A stretch of DNA of 10,253 nucleotides from Lysobacterales bacterium UBA5700 (GTDB lineage: Bacteria > Pseudomonadota > Gammaproteobacteria > Xanthomonadales > Xanthomonadaceae). Below, in pieces: positions 1-6,764 of the stretch. The stretch spans positions 1-10,253 of the forward strand of contig DIHI01000079.1 of assembly GCA_002420085.1 (NCBI GenBank), given 5' to 3'. The translations under genes were made by a program, and so were the position numbers. Within the stretch, counting starts at the first letter, position 1. Each line of letters starts with the position of its first letter. The notes below the pieces were generated by a model. The model had not been told where the DNA came from and made no database searches. It saw only the letters and a program-made list of their open reading frames with translations.

Positions 1-19
1 TGCCGGATAGCCCGAAGGG

Positions 20-46
20 ACGCGCGCACGACGCGCGCGTGTTTTT
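20..46 (+). terminator. Possible intrinsic terminator
   Basis: An 8-bp all-matching stem (20-27 with 33-40, alternating CG) encloses a 5-base loop and is followed one base later by five T residues at 42-46. This is the shape of a Rho-independent terminator on the plus strand, which would end a gene lying left of the window. The T tract is short and the element is embedded in a repeat-rich stretch, so it could instead be one more repeat hairpin. Confidence 0.4.
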
Positions 47-76
47 CGCCAGCGCATGGATGCGCTGTCGAAAAAC
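41..76. repeat. Nested inverted repeat
   Basis: The outer arms 41-48 (GTTTTTCG) and 69-76 (CGAAAAAC) are perfect reverse complements. Inside them, after a 2-base mismatch on each side, 51-56 (AGCGCA) pairs with 61-66 (TGCGCT) around a 4-base loop. The T tract is on the 5' side and the A tract on the 3' side on both strands, the wrong polarity for a terminator. It reads as a structured intergenic repeat. No protein-coding role is supported. Confidence 0.6.
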
Positions 77-130
77 CCCGGCGGCGGCTCGCGCACCTGG
101 AGGGCAGGAGGCCCGGAAGGCGCGTGCGCG

Positions 131-190
131 GGGTGCCTTTCTCTTTGGTTACTTTCTCTTGGGCAAACAAGAGAAAGTAACTCGCCGGCC
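131..190. repeat. Xanthomonad-type dispersed intergenic repeat
   Basis: A 14-bp perfect inverted repeat, 148-161 (GTTACTTTCTCTTG) and 168-181, flanks a 6-base loop GGCAAA. The surrounding sequence (CTTTCTCTTTGG before, CTCGCCGGCC after) matches a short repeat that I recall being scattered between genes in Xanthomonadaceae and related families. Because it lacks stops, it produces spurious short reading frames here, with translations containing a LFGYFLLGKQEKVTR-like stretch often deposited as hypothetical proteins. The inverted repeat is seen directly; the family assignment is from memory. Confidence 0.6.
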
Positions 191-200
191 CGCAGGGCCT

Positions 201-252
201 GCGAAAGCTCCTGCTCTCGAACGCCCACAACAGCCAGCAAAAGCTCCCGCTC
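201..252. repeat. Pair of imperfect 16-bp direct repeats
   Basis: GCGAAAGCTCCTGCTC at 201-216 recurs as GCAAAAGCTCCCGCTC at 237-252, with two mismatches and a 36-base period. It lies directly after the dispersed inverted repeat and probably belongs to the same repeat region. From here to 335 the sequence is A/C-rich and shows no convincing gene. Confidence 0.45.
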
Positions 253-335
253 CATCTGCCAACTAGAATCCAACCACGCGCCTTACCAACGACGGCGTCA
301 GCCAAACAAACCTGATACCCAAGCACCACAACCAA

Positions 336-1043
336 TCACGCCGTCAACGCATACATGACGATATTCACCCCGAACCGGGTGTTGTCCTCCGCCAACCAGC
401 GCTTGTTGCGCCAGTCGTAATCCCACTCGCAGCCATAGTCCTTGTTGCTGTAGAGCACACCGAGTCGACCGTCGATCTCGATGCCCTTCAGATAATCGTG
501 AACCAGATCGTCGCCCCAGCCATTGAGCTCGAAACTGGTGGTCGGTGGACCATCGAAGTGGAAGAAGCTGGAGTAGATCGGATGATCGTTGGGCAGCTTG
601 CGCAGCGCATCGCGACCGAAGATCTCGGCCATCTGCGCCTCGAACGATCGGGCGAACAGGCCGTCGATATCGTGATTGCAGTCGTCGGCGAACACGAAGC
701 CGCCGTTACCCACGTAGGTCTCGAAATTGCGCCGTTCCTCGGGATTGAACTCGACCAGCTTATGGCCGGCCATGTAGCAGAACGGCGCGGTCAGCATGCG
801 TGGATCGGCCAGGGCGATGACGTGTTCGGTCGGATCGACCCGCAGTTCGGTGTAGTCGATCAGCGAGGTGATCAGATTGGCCGGCATGCGCTCATCGACA
901 TCCCAATTGCCCGATTCATACATCAGTCGAGTGAACCGGAAGTCGTACTCGGCCTCGGCCGCCGATGCCCCGGCCGGGAGCGATCCCAGCAGGGCGGCAC
1001 CGGCACCGAGGCCGAGCGAGCCGATGAACCGGCGCCGATCCAT
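336..1043 (-). CDS. Tat-exported DUF4159 domain protein
   Basis: This 235-residue protein is a stand-alone DUF4159 domain behind a signal peptide. Residues 1-30 form a twin-arginine signal: DRRRFIG, then a Gly/Ala/Leu hydrophobic core and an AGASAAEA cleavage region. The domain follows at about 34-233, with the family landmarks FTRLMYESGNWDVD (37-50), YMAGH (90-94), GGFVFADDCNHDID (114-127), DHPIY (153-157), GRLGVLYSNKDYGCEW (192-207) and a closing GVNIVMYAL. DUF4159 is thought to have a class I glutamine amidotransferase-like fold; its biochemical role is unknown. Cys122 in the ADDC motif and His94 are candidate active residues, which is inference only. The start is 7 bases after the stop of the upstream tldE-like gene with no clear Shine-Dalgarno, so translational coupling is likely. 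It is the last gene of the operon and probably acts in the periplasm with the exported TldD/TldE pair. Confidence 0.85.
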   Translation of the reverse strand: MDRRRFIGSLGLGAGAALLGSLPAGASAAEAEYDFRFTRLMYESGNWDVDERMPANLITSLIDYTELRVDPTEHVIALADPRMLTAPFCYMAGHKLVEFNPEERRNFETYVGNGGFVFADDCNHDIDGLFARSFEAQMAEIFGRDALRKLPNDHPIYSSFFHFDGPPTTSFELNGWGDDLVHDYLKGIEIDGRLGVLYSNKDYGCEWDYDWRNKRWLAEDNTRFGVNIVMYALTA

Positions 1044-1050
1044 GACCGGA

Positions 1051-2400
1051 TCAGACCGCGTCCGACAGCGAGGTGAAGGTGAAGTCGCGAACCTTCATCG
1101 CCGGTACCATCATCGCGATGCCCGGTCCACCGCCAACCCCGGCACCGCCGTTGATACGGATCGATCGGCCAAGTTCCTCGACGTTGTTGAGCATGATCAC
1201 CGGCGACTCGTTGAAGCGGAAGTTCTTGATCGGATACTTGACCTCGCCGTTCTCGATGTAGAAGGTGCCGTCGCGGGTGAGGCCGGTCAGCAGCACGGTC
1301 TGCGGATCGACCATCCGGATGTACCAGGTGCGGGTCACCAGGATGCCGCGCCGGGTCGAGGCCACCAGTTCCTCGGTCGACTTCTCGCCACCGGCCATGA
1401 TGATGTTGCCCGGCTGCGGCACCGGATCGATGCCCTGCTTGCTGGCCCAGTAGCGCGAATAATTGAGGTGCTTGACCACGCCCTTGTCGATGATCGGGCG
1501 CCGATCGCGCAGCAGACCGTCCTGATCCCAGGGCAGCACGGCCACTTCCGGGTGGGCCGGGTCGCTGTAGGCGCTGATGCGCTCGTCGAACAGCTTCTCG
1601 CCGAGGCGGTTGCCGCCGCCCTTCTTCGACAAGAAGCTGCGGCCCTCATCGGCCTGGCGGGCATCGAAGCCGAACAGCATGAACATCAGCAGGCCCGAGA
1701 CGGCGGCGGGTTCCAGCACTACGGTGTACTTGCCGGGCTCCAGGGCGCGCGCCTCGGCCGAGCCCTTGGCCTTGACGATGGCGGTGCCGATCTCGCTGCT
1801 GGCATCGAACTGCGCAGCATCGGCGAGATTGCGGGCAACCCAGCCGGAGCCGGCGTCATCGCCGGTACGCACCGTGCAGGTGTAGTCGAGACTGGTCAGG
1901 GTCTGGTAGCCGAAATTGCCCCGACTGTTGGCGGTCGCCACGAAACCACGCACGTCCGAGAGGAAGCCGGCAGCGACCAGACCCTCCTTGCGGCACGGGG
2001 CGATCGAGTCGAGTGCGACCTTGGCACGGTAGGCCGGGTCGATGTCGGCCGTAGCCTGCACGAAGGTCGGCGTGGCCGGATAGCGCTGCTTGTCCACGGT
2101 CGGCATGAACTCGGGATTCTCCGGCGCCAGCCGGGCGAGTTCCTCGGCCCGACGCACCGCCCGTTCGAGGGCGGCATCGTCGAAGACATTGGTGGTCGTG
2201 GTGCCGACCCGCTTGCCAAAGGCGACCTGGATCGCCAGCGAGGTATCGGCAACCTCACCGCTGGTGGATACGCTGTTGCGAGCAAAGCGGACATTGCCCT
2301 CGATGCTGCCGTTGAGGGTGGCGATGCACTCATCGGCGGTCGAGAAACCGATGGTCTTCTCAAGGATGGCGCGGGCTTCGGATTCGTTGAATAGGGTCAT
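1051..2400 (-). CDS. TldE/PmbA-like modulator of a TldD metalloprotease
   Basis: The product is 449 residues, normal length for the TldD/PmbA (TldE) family. It has the family architecture: an N-terminal domain up to about residue 215, then the C-terminal beta-rich domain with EPGKYTVVLEP (221-231), a DGLLRDRRPIIDKGVVKHLNYSRYW region (294-318) and a GGAGVGGGPG segment near the end. Where TldD carries HExxxH, this protein reads PAAVSGLLMFM (231-241), so it cannot bind the catalytic metal in that way and fits the TldE role. TldE forms a heterodimer with TldD that degrades unfolded peptides and matures modified peptides such as microcin B17 in E. coli. There is no signal peptide, although both neighbours have Tat signals. 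The ATG at 2400 is preferred over an upstream TTG at 2421 because AGGAGA lies 7 bases before it. It starts 24 bases after the tldD stop. Confidence 0.88.
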   Translation of the reverse strand: MTLFNESEARAILEKTIGFSTADECIATLNGSIEGNVRFARNSVSTSGEVADTSLAIQVAFGKRVGTTTTNVFDDAALERAVRRAEELARLAPENPEFMPTVDKQRYPATPTFVQATADIDPAYRAKVALDSIAPCRKEGLVAAGFLSDVRGFVATANSRGNFGYQTLTSLDYTCTVRTGDDAGSGWVARNLADAAQFDASSEIGTAIVKAKGSAEARALEPGKYTVVLEPAAVSGLLMFMLFGFDARQADEGRSFLSKKGGGNRLGEKLFDERISAYSDPAHPEVAVLPWDQDGLLRDRRPIIDKGVVKHLNYSRYWASKQGIDPVPQPGNIIMAGGEKSTEELVASTRRGILVTRTWYIRMVDPQTVLLTGLTRDGTFYIENGEVKYPIKNFRFNESPVIMLNNVEELGRSIRINGGAGVGGGPGIAMMVPAMKVRDFTFTSLSDAV

Positions 2401-2407
2401 GACAGGT

Positions 2408-2413
2408 TCTCCT
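2408..2413 (-). promoter_or_regulatory. Ribosome binding site fixing the tldE-like start
   Basis: On the minus strand AGGAGA ends 7 bases before the ATG at 2400-2398. It falls inside the reading frame of the possible TTG start at 2421, so the longer form would bury its own ribosome site. This supports the shorter protein. Confidence 0.7.
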
Positions 2414-2424
2414 GAGAGCAACGA

Positions 2425-4059
2425 TCAGCCGAGGCTGCGCGCGGTGTTGATGACATTGATGCCGTTGAAGCGCGCGGTCGCCGAGCCGTGCGAGACCGCC
2501 GAGACCTGCGAGGGCTGGCCCTTGCCGTCGAAGAACGAACCACCGATCCGGTAGTCGCGTTCGTCGCAGATCGCGGCGCAGGCATTCCAGAACTCCGGGG
2601 TGCGCATCTGGTAGGCGACATCCTCGATCTGGCCGGTGATCTTGCCGTCCTTGATCTCGTAGAAGAGCTGCCCACCGAACTGGGCGTTGTAACGCTGCTG
2701 ATCGATCGAAAACGAGCCGTTGCCGATGATGTAGATGCCATCCTCGACGTCGGCGATCATCTGCTCGACGGTCAGCGGGGTCTTGCCCGGCGCCAGCGAG
2801 ACATTGGGCATGCGCTGGAACTGCACGCTCGACCAGGAATCGGCATAGCAGCAGCCATCGGATGCGCTCTGGCCGAGGATGTGGGCCTGATCGCGGATCT
2901 TCTGGTAATCGACCAGGATGCCGTCCTTGACCAGATCCCAACGCTTGGTCGGTACGCCCTCGTCGTCGTAACCGACCGCGCCCAGGCTGTGCGGCTGGGT
3001 CTTGTCGGCGAACAGATTGACGATCTCGCTGCCATAGCGGAAGCCGGAGGCGCGCTTGTCGAGCGTGGCGAAGCTGGTGCCGGCGAAATTGGCCTCGTAG
3101 CCGAGCACACGGTCGAGTTCGAGCGGATGGCCGACCGACTCGTGAATGGTCAGCCACAGGTGGTCGGGGTCCAGCACCAGATCGTACTTGCCCGGTTTGA
3201 CCGAGGGCGCAGTCAGTTTCTCGCGCGCCTGGCGGGCGGCAGCGGCGGCGTCCTCGACGATGTTGTAGGAATTGCGATAGGCGATCGCGCCACCGGGCAT
3301 GCTGACCCGCTCGGCCGGATCACCATCGAGGTATTCGTAGCCCATGCCCATCGGCGAACCGAACCCGGAGCGCGAACGGAACTTGCCACTCGCCTTGTCC
3401 ACGGCGGTGACCTGCATCGGCACCCAGATGCGATGGACATCCTGGTCGATGTAGCTGCCATCGGTCGAGGCGAAATATTTCTGCTCGTTGACCAGGAACA
3501 GGGTCGAATTGACGAAATTGGCGCCGGCAGCCAGGGCGGCGGCATTGGCCGCCAGCAGCAGATCGACCTTGTCCTTGACCGGCACCTCCATCGCGTTCTT
3601 CTTGATCGGGGTAGCCCAACTCACTTCGCCCACGCCCTTGACCGGCGCCAACTGCACCGGCTCGGTCTGGATCACCGAGTTGGCCTTGGCGATCGCCACC
3701 GCCTGCCGGGCGGCCGCCGCGATCGCCTCGGCGGTCAACTGATTGGTGGCGGCAAAGCCCCAGGTACCGTTGGCGATGACCCGCACGCCCGCCCCGATCG
3801 ACTCGGTATTGACCACGTTCTGGACCTTGTCCTCGCGAGTCACCACGAACTGGTTGAGATAGCGGCCGATGCGCACGTCGCAGTAGCTTGCACCGGCCTC
3901 GGTCGCGGCCTGGAGGGCACGATCGGCCAATGCCTTCTTGATCGCGACGTCGATCCGCCCGTCGGCCAGGGCCTCGGCGGCGATCAGTCGGCCGGGCAGC
4001 GGAATCAGCAGACCGGCGGCTGTGAGCCCGGCCAGGGTGATGAAATTGCGTCTATCCAT
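2425..4059 (-). CDS. tldD: Tat-exported TldD-family metalloprotease
   Basis: This 544-residue protein is longer than E. coli TldD (about 480), largely because of its export signal. Residues 1-30 carry DRRNFITLAGLTAAGLL, a twin-arginine signal, with cleavage likely near AAEA (27-30). The N-terminal domain follows at about 35-280, then KYDLVLDPDHLWLTIHESVG at 291-310. HESVGH (306-311) is the TldD HExxxH zinc site. GYDDEGVP (363-370), DGILVDYQ (379-386) and EDGIYI (439-444) are also typical. In E. coli TldD the third metal ligand is a C-terminal Cys; here the corresponding stretch GGSFFDGKGQP...VSHGSA (506-526) has no Cys, and His524 could substitute. It probably hydrolyses peptides in the periplasm with the downstream TldE-like partner. 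GGGAG on the minus strand, about 7 bases before ATG 4059, is a reasonable ribosome site. It is the first gene of the operon. The symbol is a family name; orthology with E. coli tldD is not claimed. Confidence 0.88.
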   Translation of the reverse strand: MDRRNFITLAGLTAAGLLIPLPGRLIAAEALADGRIDVAIKKALADRALQAATEAGASYCDVRIGRYLNQFVVTREDKVQNVVNTESIGAGVRVIANGTWGFAATNQLTAEAIAAAARQAVAIAKANSVIQTEPVQLAPVKGVGEVSWATPIKKNAMEVPVKDKVDLLLAANAAALAAGANFVNSTLFLVNEQKYFASTDGSYIDQDVHRIWVPMQVTAVDKASGKFRSRSGFGSPMGMGYEYLDGDPAERVSMPGGAIAYRNSYNIVEDAAAAARQAREKLTAPSVKPGKYDLVLDPDHLWLTIHESVGHPLELDRVLGYEANFAGTSFATLDKRASGFRYGSEIVNLFADKTQPHSLGAVGYDDEGVPTKRWDLVKDGILVDYQKIRDQAHILGQSASDGCCYADSWSSVQFQRMPNVSLAPGKTPLTVEQMIADVEDGIYIIGNGSFSIDQQRYNAQFGGQLFYEIKDGKITGQIEDVAYQMRTPEFWNACAAICDERDYRIGGSFFDGKGQPSQVSAVSHGSATARFNGINVINTARSLG

Positions 4060-4132
4060 TGTTGCTCTCCCGAGGAGGACTGGATGTCAGGTTCGGATCG
4101 CGGCTGCATCTCGCGATGTCGGGTCGCCGCCC

Positions 4133-4150
4133 CGGCCGATCGGCCGATCG
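4133..4150. repeat. Two overlapping 14-bp palindromes
   Basis: CGGCCGATCGGCCG (4133-4146) and CGATCGGCCGATCG (4137-4150) are each perfectly self-complementary and share ten bases. They lie 74-91 bases upstream of the tldD start. They could be an operator for a dimeric regulator or a structured leader element. GATCG-rich words are common throughout this window, so chance cannot be excluded. Confidence 0.45.
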
Positions 4151-4294
4151 AAGCGATGTTCGGCGCCCGGACGGCACTGAGCGGACCGGGTTGCCAGCCA
4201 TCTTGCACGGCCGCACCCGAGTGGTCATGTGACGATAGCCATGGGTGGAGACGATTCCTGGCTGAACGCGGCCCGGCGAAAACCCACGATTTCT

Positions 4295-4335
4295 GCCATT
4301 TCGACCGGCCGAAATGGCCCGTCGCCTGCTATCCT
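4295..4335 (+). promoter_or_regulatory. Putative promoter with overlapping operator-like inverted repeat
   Basis: GCCATTTCG (4295-4303) and CGAAATGGC (4310-4318) form a perfect 9-bp inverted repeat with a 6-base spacer. A -10-like TATCCT, preceded by GC, follows at 4330-4335, placing the transcription start near 4342, about 24 bases before the lipoprotein ATG. The -35 position (about 4307-4312) would fall inside the right half of the inverted repeat, the usual place for a repressor operator. The -35 hexamer itself is poor. This is inference from spacing only. Confidence 0.4.
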
Positions 4336-4365
4336 TCGGTTCCATTCGCCGACGCATGGTGACCG

Positions 4366-4845
4366 ATGGCAATGCTGCGCGCGCTGTTTCTGACCGCCTT
4401 GACGATCCTGCTGGCCGGCTGCGGCGGCGGCATCGGCAGCCAAGGGCTGCCCGAGCGGGTCTGGCCGCCCCAGACCCGTCTCCAGGAGTTGGCCGTGCAG
4501 GCCGACGGAAGCTGGCGGGTGGTCGTCCGCCTGACCAATTTCAGCACGGTCAAGGTTCGCTACGGCCGGATCGATGTCCGACTCGATATCGAAGGCACAC
4601 CGGCCGGCCCGATCGTGTTCGAGACCGACATTGGCATGGCGGCCGGCGCTGCCGAGCCGTTCGACATGACGTTGCGGCCGCACGCCGATGCCGCACGCAC
4701 GATCGAACGCGCCCTCGCCGAGGGCCGCTCGGTGCGCTATTCGGTGACCGGTGAAGCCGCAGCGTTGGAGCCGCGCGGCCGTTGGCCGCAGCAGTTCGAG
4801 GGCGTGCTGACCCCGGTCCCCGGTCTGTCCGGCGTCCTGCGCTGA
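4366..4845 (+). CDS. Small lipoprotein, LEA type 2/WHy-like
   Basis: This 159-residue protein starts with a lipoprotein signal: residues 4-18 are hydrophobic and LLAGC (15-19) is a clear lipobox with Cys19 as the acylated residue. Gly at +2 favours the outer membrane. The mature part has alternating hydrophobic strands with VVVRLTNFSTVKVRYGRIDV (52-71), a neutral turn EGTPAG (76-81), then VFETDIGMAAGAAEPFDMTL (84-103). This layout resembles LEA_2/WHy beta-sandwich proteins, found in bacteria as small lipoproteins of this size and linked to stress tolerance. The family call is by eye and uncertain. ATG 4372 (residue 3) is an alternative start; neither has a strong Shine-Dalgarno. It is divergent from the tldD operon and 100 bases before the acyl-CoA dehydrogenase gene, possibly on the same transcript. 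Confidence 0.7.
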   Translation: MAMLRALFLTALTILLAGCGGGIGSQGLPERVWPPQTRLQELAVQADGSWRVVVRLTNFSTVKVRYGRIDVRLDIEGTPAGPIVFETDIGMAAGAAEPFDMTLRPHADAARTIERALAEGRSVRYSVTGEAAALEPRGRWPQQFEGVLTPVPGLSGVLR

Positions 4846-4934
4846 GTCCGACCGAGGGTCGATGCCGCTGGCGATCCATGTCGGCCCGCTCGACCTGCCT
4901 GAAATTCCATCATCCAACCCTGAATCCGCATCAC

Positions 4935-4938
4935 GGAG
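4935..4938 (+). promoter_or_regulatory. Ribosome binding site fixing the acyl-CoA dehydrogenase start
   Basis: GGAG at 4935-4938 lies 7 bases before ATG 4946. The reading frame stays open upstream to an ATG at 4862, but the extra 28 residues do not resemble the family, whose N-terminus begins close to MNHYKAPVADIRF. Confidence 0.7.
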
Positions 4939-4945
4939 AGTTGCA

Positions 4946-6730
4946 ATGAACCACTACAAAGCCCCGGTCGCCGACATCCGCTTCGCCCTGTTCGACGTGT
5001 TGAACGTCGGCGATCTCTACGCCCGGCTCGGGATCGAGGTCGATCGCGAAATGCTCGATGCCGTGATCGATGAAGCCGCCCGGTTCAACGAGACCGTGCT
5101 GGCGCCGCTCAATGCGGTCGGCGACAGCGAGGGCTGCGGCTTCGACCCGAGCACCGGCGCGGTGACCACCCCGACCGGCTTCAAGGCCGCCTACGATCAG
5201 TTCGTCGAGGGCGGCTGGTCCGGCCTGACCGCACCGGAGGCATTCGGCGGCCAGCATCTGCCGGAGTCGCTCGGCGCGGCACTCAAGGAAATGATCGACG
5301 CCGCCAATCTCGCCTGGGGCAACTACCCGCTGCTCTCGCACGGCGCCACCGAGGCGCTCAGGCAGCACGGCCAGCCCTGGCAGCAGGACGCCTTCCTCAA
5401 GCCGATCGTCGCCGGCCGCTGGACCGGCACCATGTGTCTGACCGAGCCGCACTGCGGCTCCGACCTCGGCCTGCTCAAGACCCGTGCTGAACCGGACGCC
5501 GATGGCGCCTATTCGATCACCGGCACCAAGATCTTCATCACCGCCGGGGAACACGATTTCACCGAAAACATCGTTCACCTGGTGCTGGCCCGACTGCCGG
5601 ATGCCCCGGCCGGCACCAAGGGCATCTCGCTGTTCATCGTCCCGAAGATGAAGGTCGATCGCGAGGGGCGGATGGGCGAGCGCAACGCCGTTCGCTGCGG
5701 TTCGATCGAGCACAAGATGGGCATCCACGGCTCGGCCACCTGCGTGATGAACTTCGACGGCGCCCAGGGTTACCTGATCGGCGAAGCCAATCGCGGCCTG
5801 GTCGCCATGTTCACCATGATGAACACGGCCCGGCTGGCGGTCGGCATCCAGGGCCTGGCCCTGATCGACCGCGCCTACCAGAACGCCCTCGCCTATGCCC
5901 GCGACCGCCTGCAGATGCGTTCGCTGTCCGGCCCGAAGTTCCCGGACAAGCCGGCCGACCCGCTGATCGTCCATCCCGACATCCGGCGCATGCTGCTGAC
6001 CTGCAAGGCACTCTCGGAAGGCAGCCGACTGCTGGCGACCCACGCCGCGAGCCTGGTCGATATCATCGAGCGCAGCAGCGACCCGAGCGAGCGTCAGAAT
6101 GCCGACCTGCTGCTGAGCTACCTCACCCCGGTGGTGAAAGCCTGCCTCACCGAGTGGAGCGTGGAATGCACCTACCACGCCCTGCAAGTGTTCGGCGGCC
6201 ACGGCTACATCCGCGAATGGGGCATGGAGCAACTCGCTCGCGACGCCCGCATCACCACCATCTATGAGGGCACCACCGGCATCCAGTCGATCGACCTGCT
6301 CGGCCGCAAGATCGTCCAGCAGCAGGGCGCCGGCCTGCGTCAGGCAGCCGCCATGCTCGATGCCTTCTGCCGCGAGCAGGAAGGCAACCCGGCGGTCGCC
6401 GAGTTCATCGCCACGCTCAAGACCCGTCAGGGCGAACTCGCCCGGATGACCCTGGAGATCGCCGGCAAGGCTGCGGGCAATCCGGACGAACTGGGCGCAG
6501 CCGCCTACGACTACCTGTTCTACACGGGCTATGTCCTGCTCGCCTACTGGTGGGCACGTGCGGTGGTCGCGGCCGAGACCGCCGACCTGCCGGAAGCGGT
6601 CAAGGCCGGCAAGCGTGAGACCGCCCGCTTCTACTTCGCCCGCATCCTGCCGCGCTGCGACGCCCATGCCGCTGCCATCGCCAGCGGTGCCGACACCCTG
6701 ATGAGCCTCGCCGACAGCCAGTTCACCTGA
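4946..6730 (+). CDS. Acyl-CoA dehydrogenase, DmdC-like long form
   Basis: The 594-residue product belongs to the long acyl-CoA dehydrogenase class with an extra C-terminal domain, the class that includes 3-methylmercaptopropionyl-CoA dehydrogenase DmdC. These FAD enzymes oxidise acyl-CoA thioesters to 2-enoyl-CoA and pass electrons to electron-transfer flavoprotein in the cytoplasm. Visible landmarks are the class-typical N-terminus YKAPVADIRFALFDV (4-18), signature MCLTEPHCGSDL (163-174), the central beta domain with TGTKIFITAGEH (192-203), EHKMGIHGSATC (255-266), signature QVFGGHGYIREWGMEQLARD (414-433) and YEGTTGIQSIDLLGRK (440-455). Glu441 is the expected catalytic base. Residues about 460-594 are the extra helical C-terminal domain. 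The substrate cannot be read from the sequence; a general fatty-acid role is as likely as sulfur-compound catabolism, and no dmd or other beta-oxidation gene is nearby. It is convergent with the TraB-like gene, 34 bases apart. Confidence 0.92.
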   Translation: MNHYKAPVADIRFALFDVLNVGDLYARLGIEVDREMLDAVIDEAARFNETVLAPLNAVGDSEGCGFDPSTGAVTTPTGFKAAYDQFVEGGWSGLTAPEAFGGQHLPESLGAALKEMIDAANLAWGNYPLLSHGATEALRQHGQPWQQDAFLKPIVAGRWTGTMCLTEPHCGSDLGLLKTRAEPDADGAYSITGTKIFITAGEHDFTENIVHLVLARLPDAPAGTKGISLFIVPKMKVDREGRMGERNAVRCGSIEHKMGIHGSATCVMNFDGAQGYLIGEANRGLVAMFTMMNTARLAVGIQGLALIDRAYQNALAYARDRLQMRSLSGPKFPDKPADPLIVHPDIRRMLLTCKALSEGSRLLATHAASLVDIIERSSDPSERQNADLLLSYLTPVVKACLTEWSVECTYHALQVFGGHGYIREWGMEQLARDARITTIYEGTTGIQSIDLLGRKIVQQQGAGLRQAAAMLDAFCREQEGNPAVAEFIATLKTRQGELARMTLEIAGKAAGNPDELGAAAYDYLFYTGYVLLAYWWARAVVAAETADLPEAVKAGKRETARFYFARILPRCDAHAAAIASGADTLMSLADSQFT

Positions 6731-6764
6731 TCCGGCTGATCGACGGCGCCCGGAACGGCGCGGC

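Larger units (their letters stand above)
4060..4365. other. Divergent intergenic region
   Basis: This 306-base stretch separates the minus-strand tldD operon from the plus-strand lipoprotein gene and must hold both promoters. No convincing gene is present; the open frames crossing it are antisense shadows. It contains overlapping palindromes at 4133-4150 and a 9-bp inverted repeat at 4295-4318. A minus-strand -10-like TATCGT preceded by GGC (4237-4232) is a weak tldD promoter candidate that would give a leader of roughly 165 bases; I see no good -35 for it. Confidence 0.6.

Noticed and set aside
39..358. Two short plus-strand open frames at the left edge (75 and 100 residues)
   Set aside because: They are laid over the inverted and direct repeats, have no ribosome site, and the longer one runs into the 3' end of the DUF4159 gene. 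They are best explained as repeat translation.
868..4362. Very long plus-strand open frames (508 and 624 residues) opposite the tldE-like and tldD genes
   Set aside because: They are antisense to genes with clear family motifs. Their translations are Arg/Gly/Asp/His-rich without recognisable domains, a normal by-product of high GC and codon bias.
4946..6730. Assigning DmdC (DMSP catabolism) to the acyl-CoA dehydrogenase
   Set aside because: The same long class includes many general acyl-CoA dehydrogenases, and no dmdA, dmdB or dmdD-like neighbour is present.
6745..6761. Small hairpin between the convergent acyl-CoA dehydrogenase and TraB-like genes as a terminator
   Set aside because: Only a 5-bp stem with a 6-base loop and no T tract on either strand.
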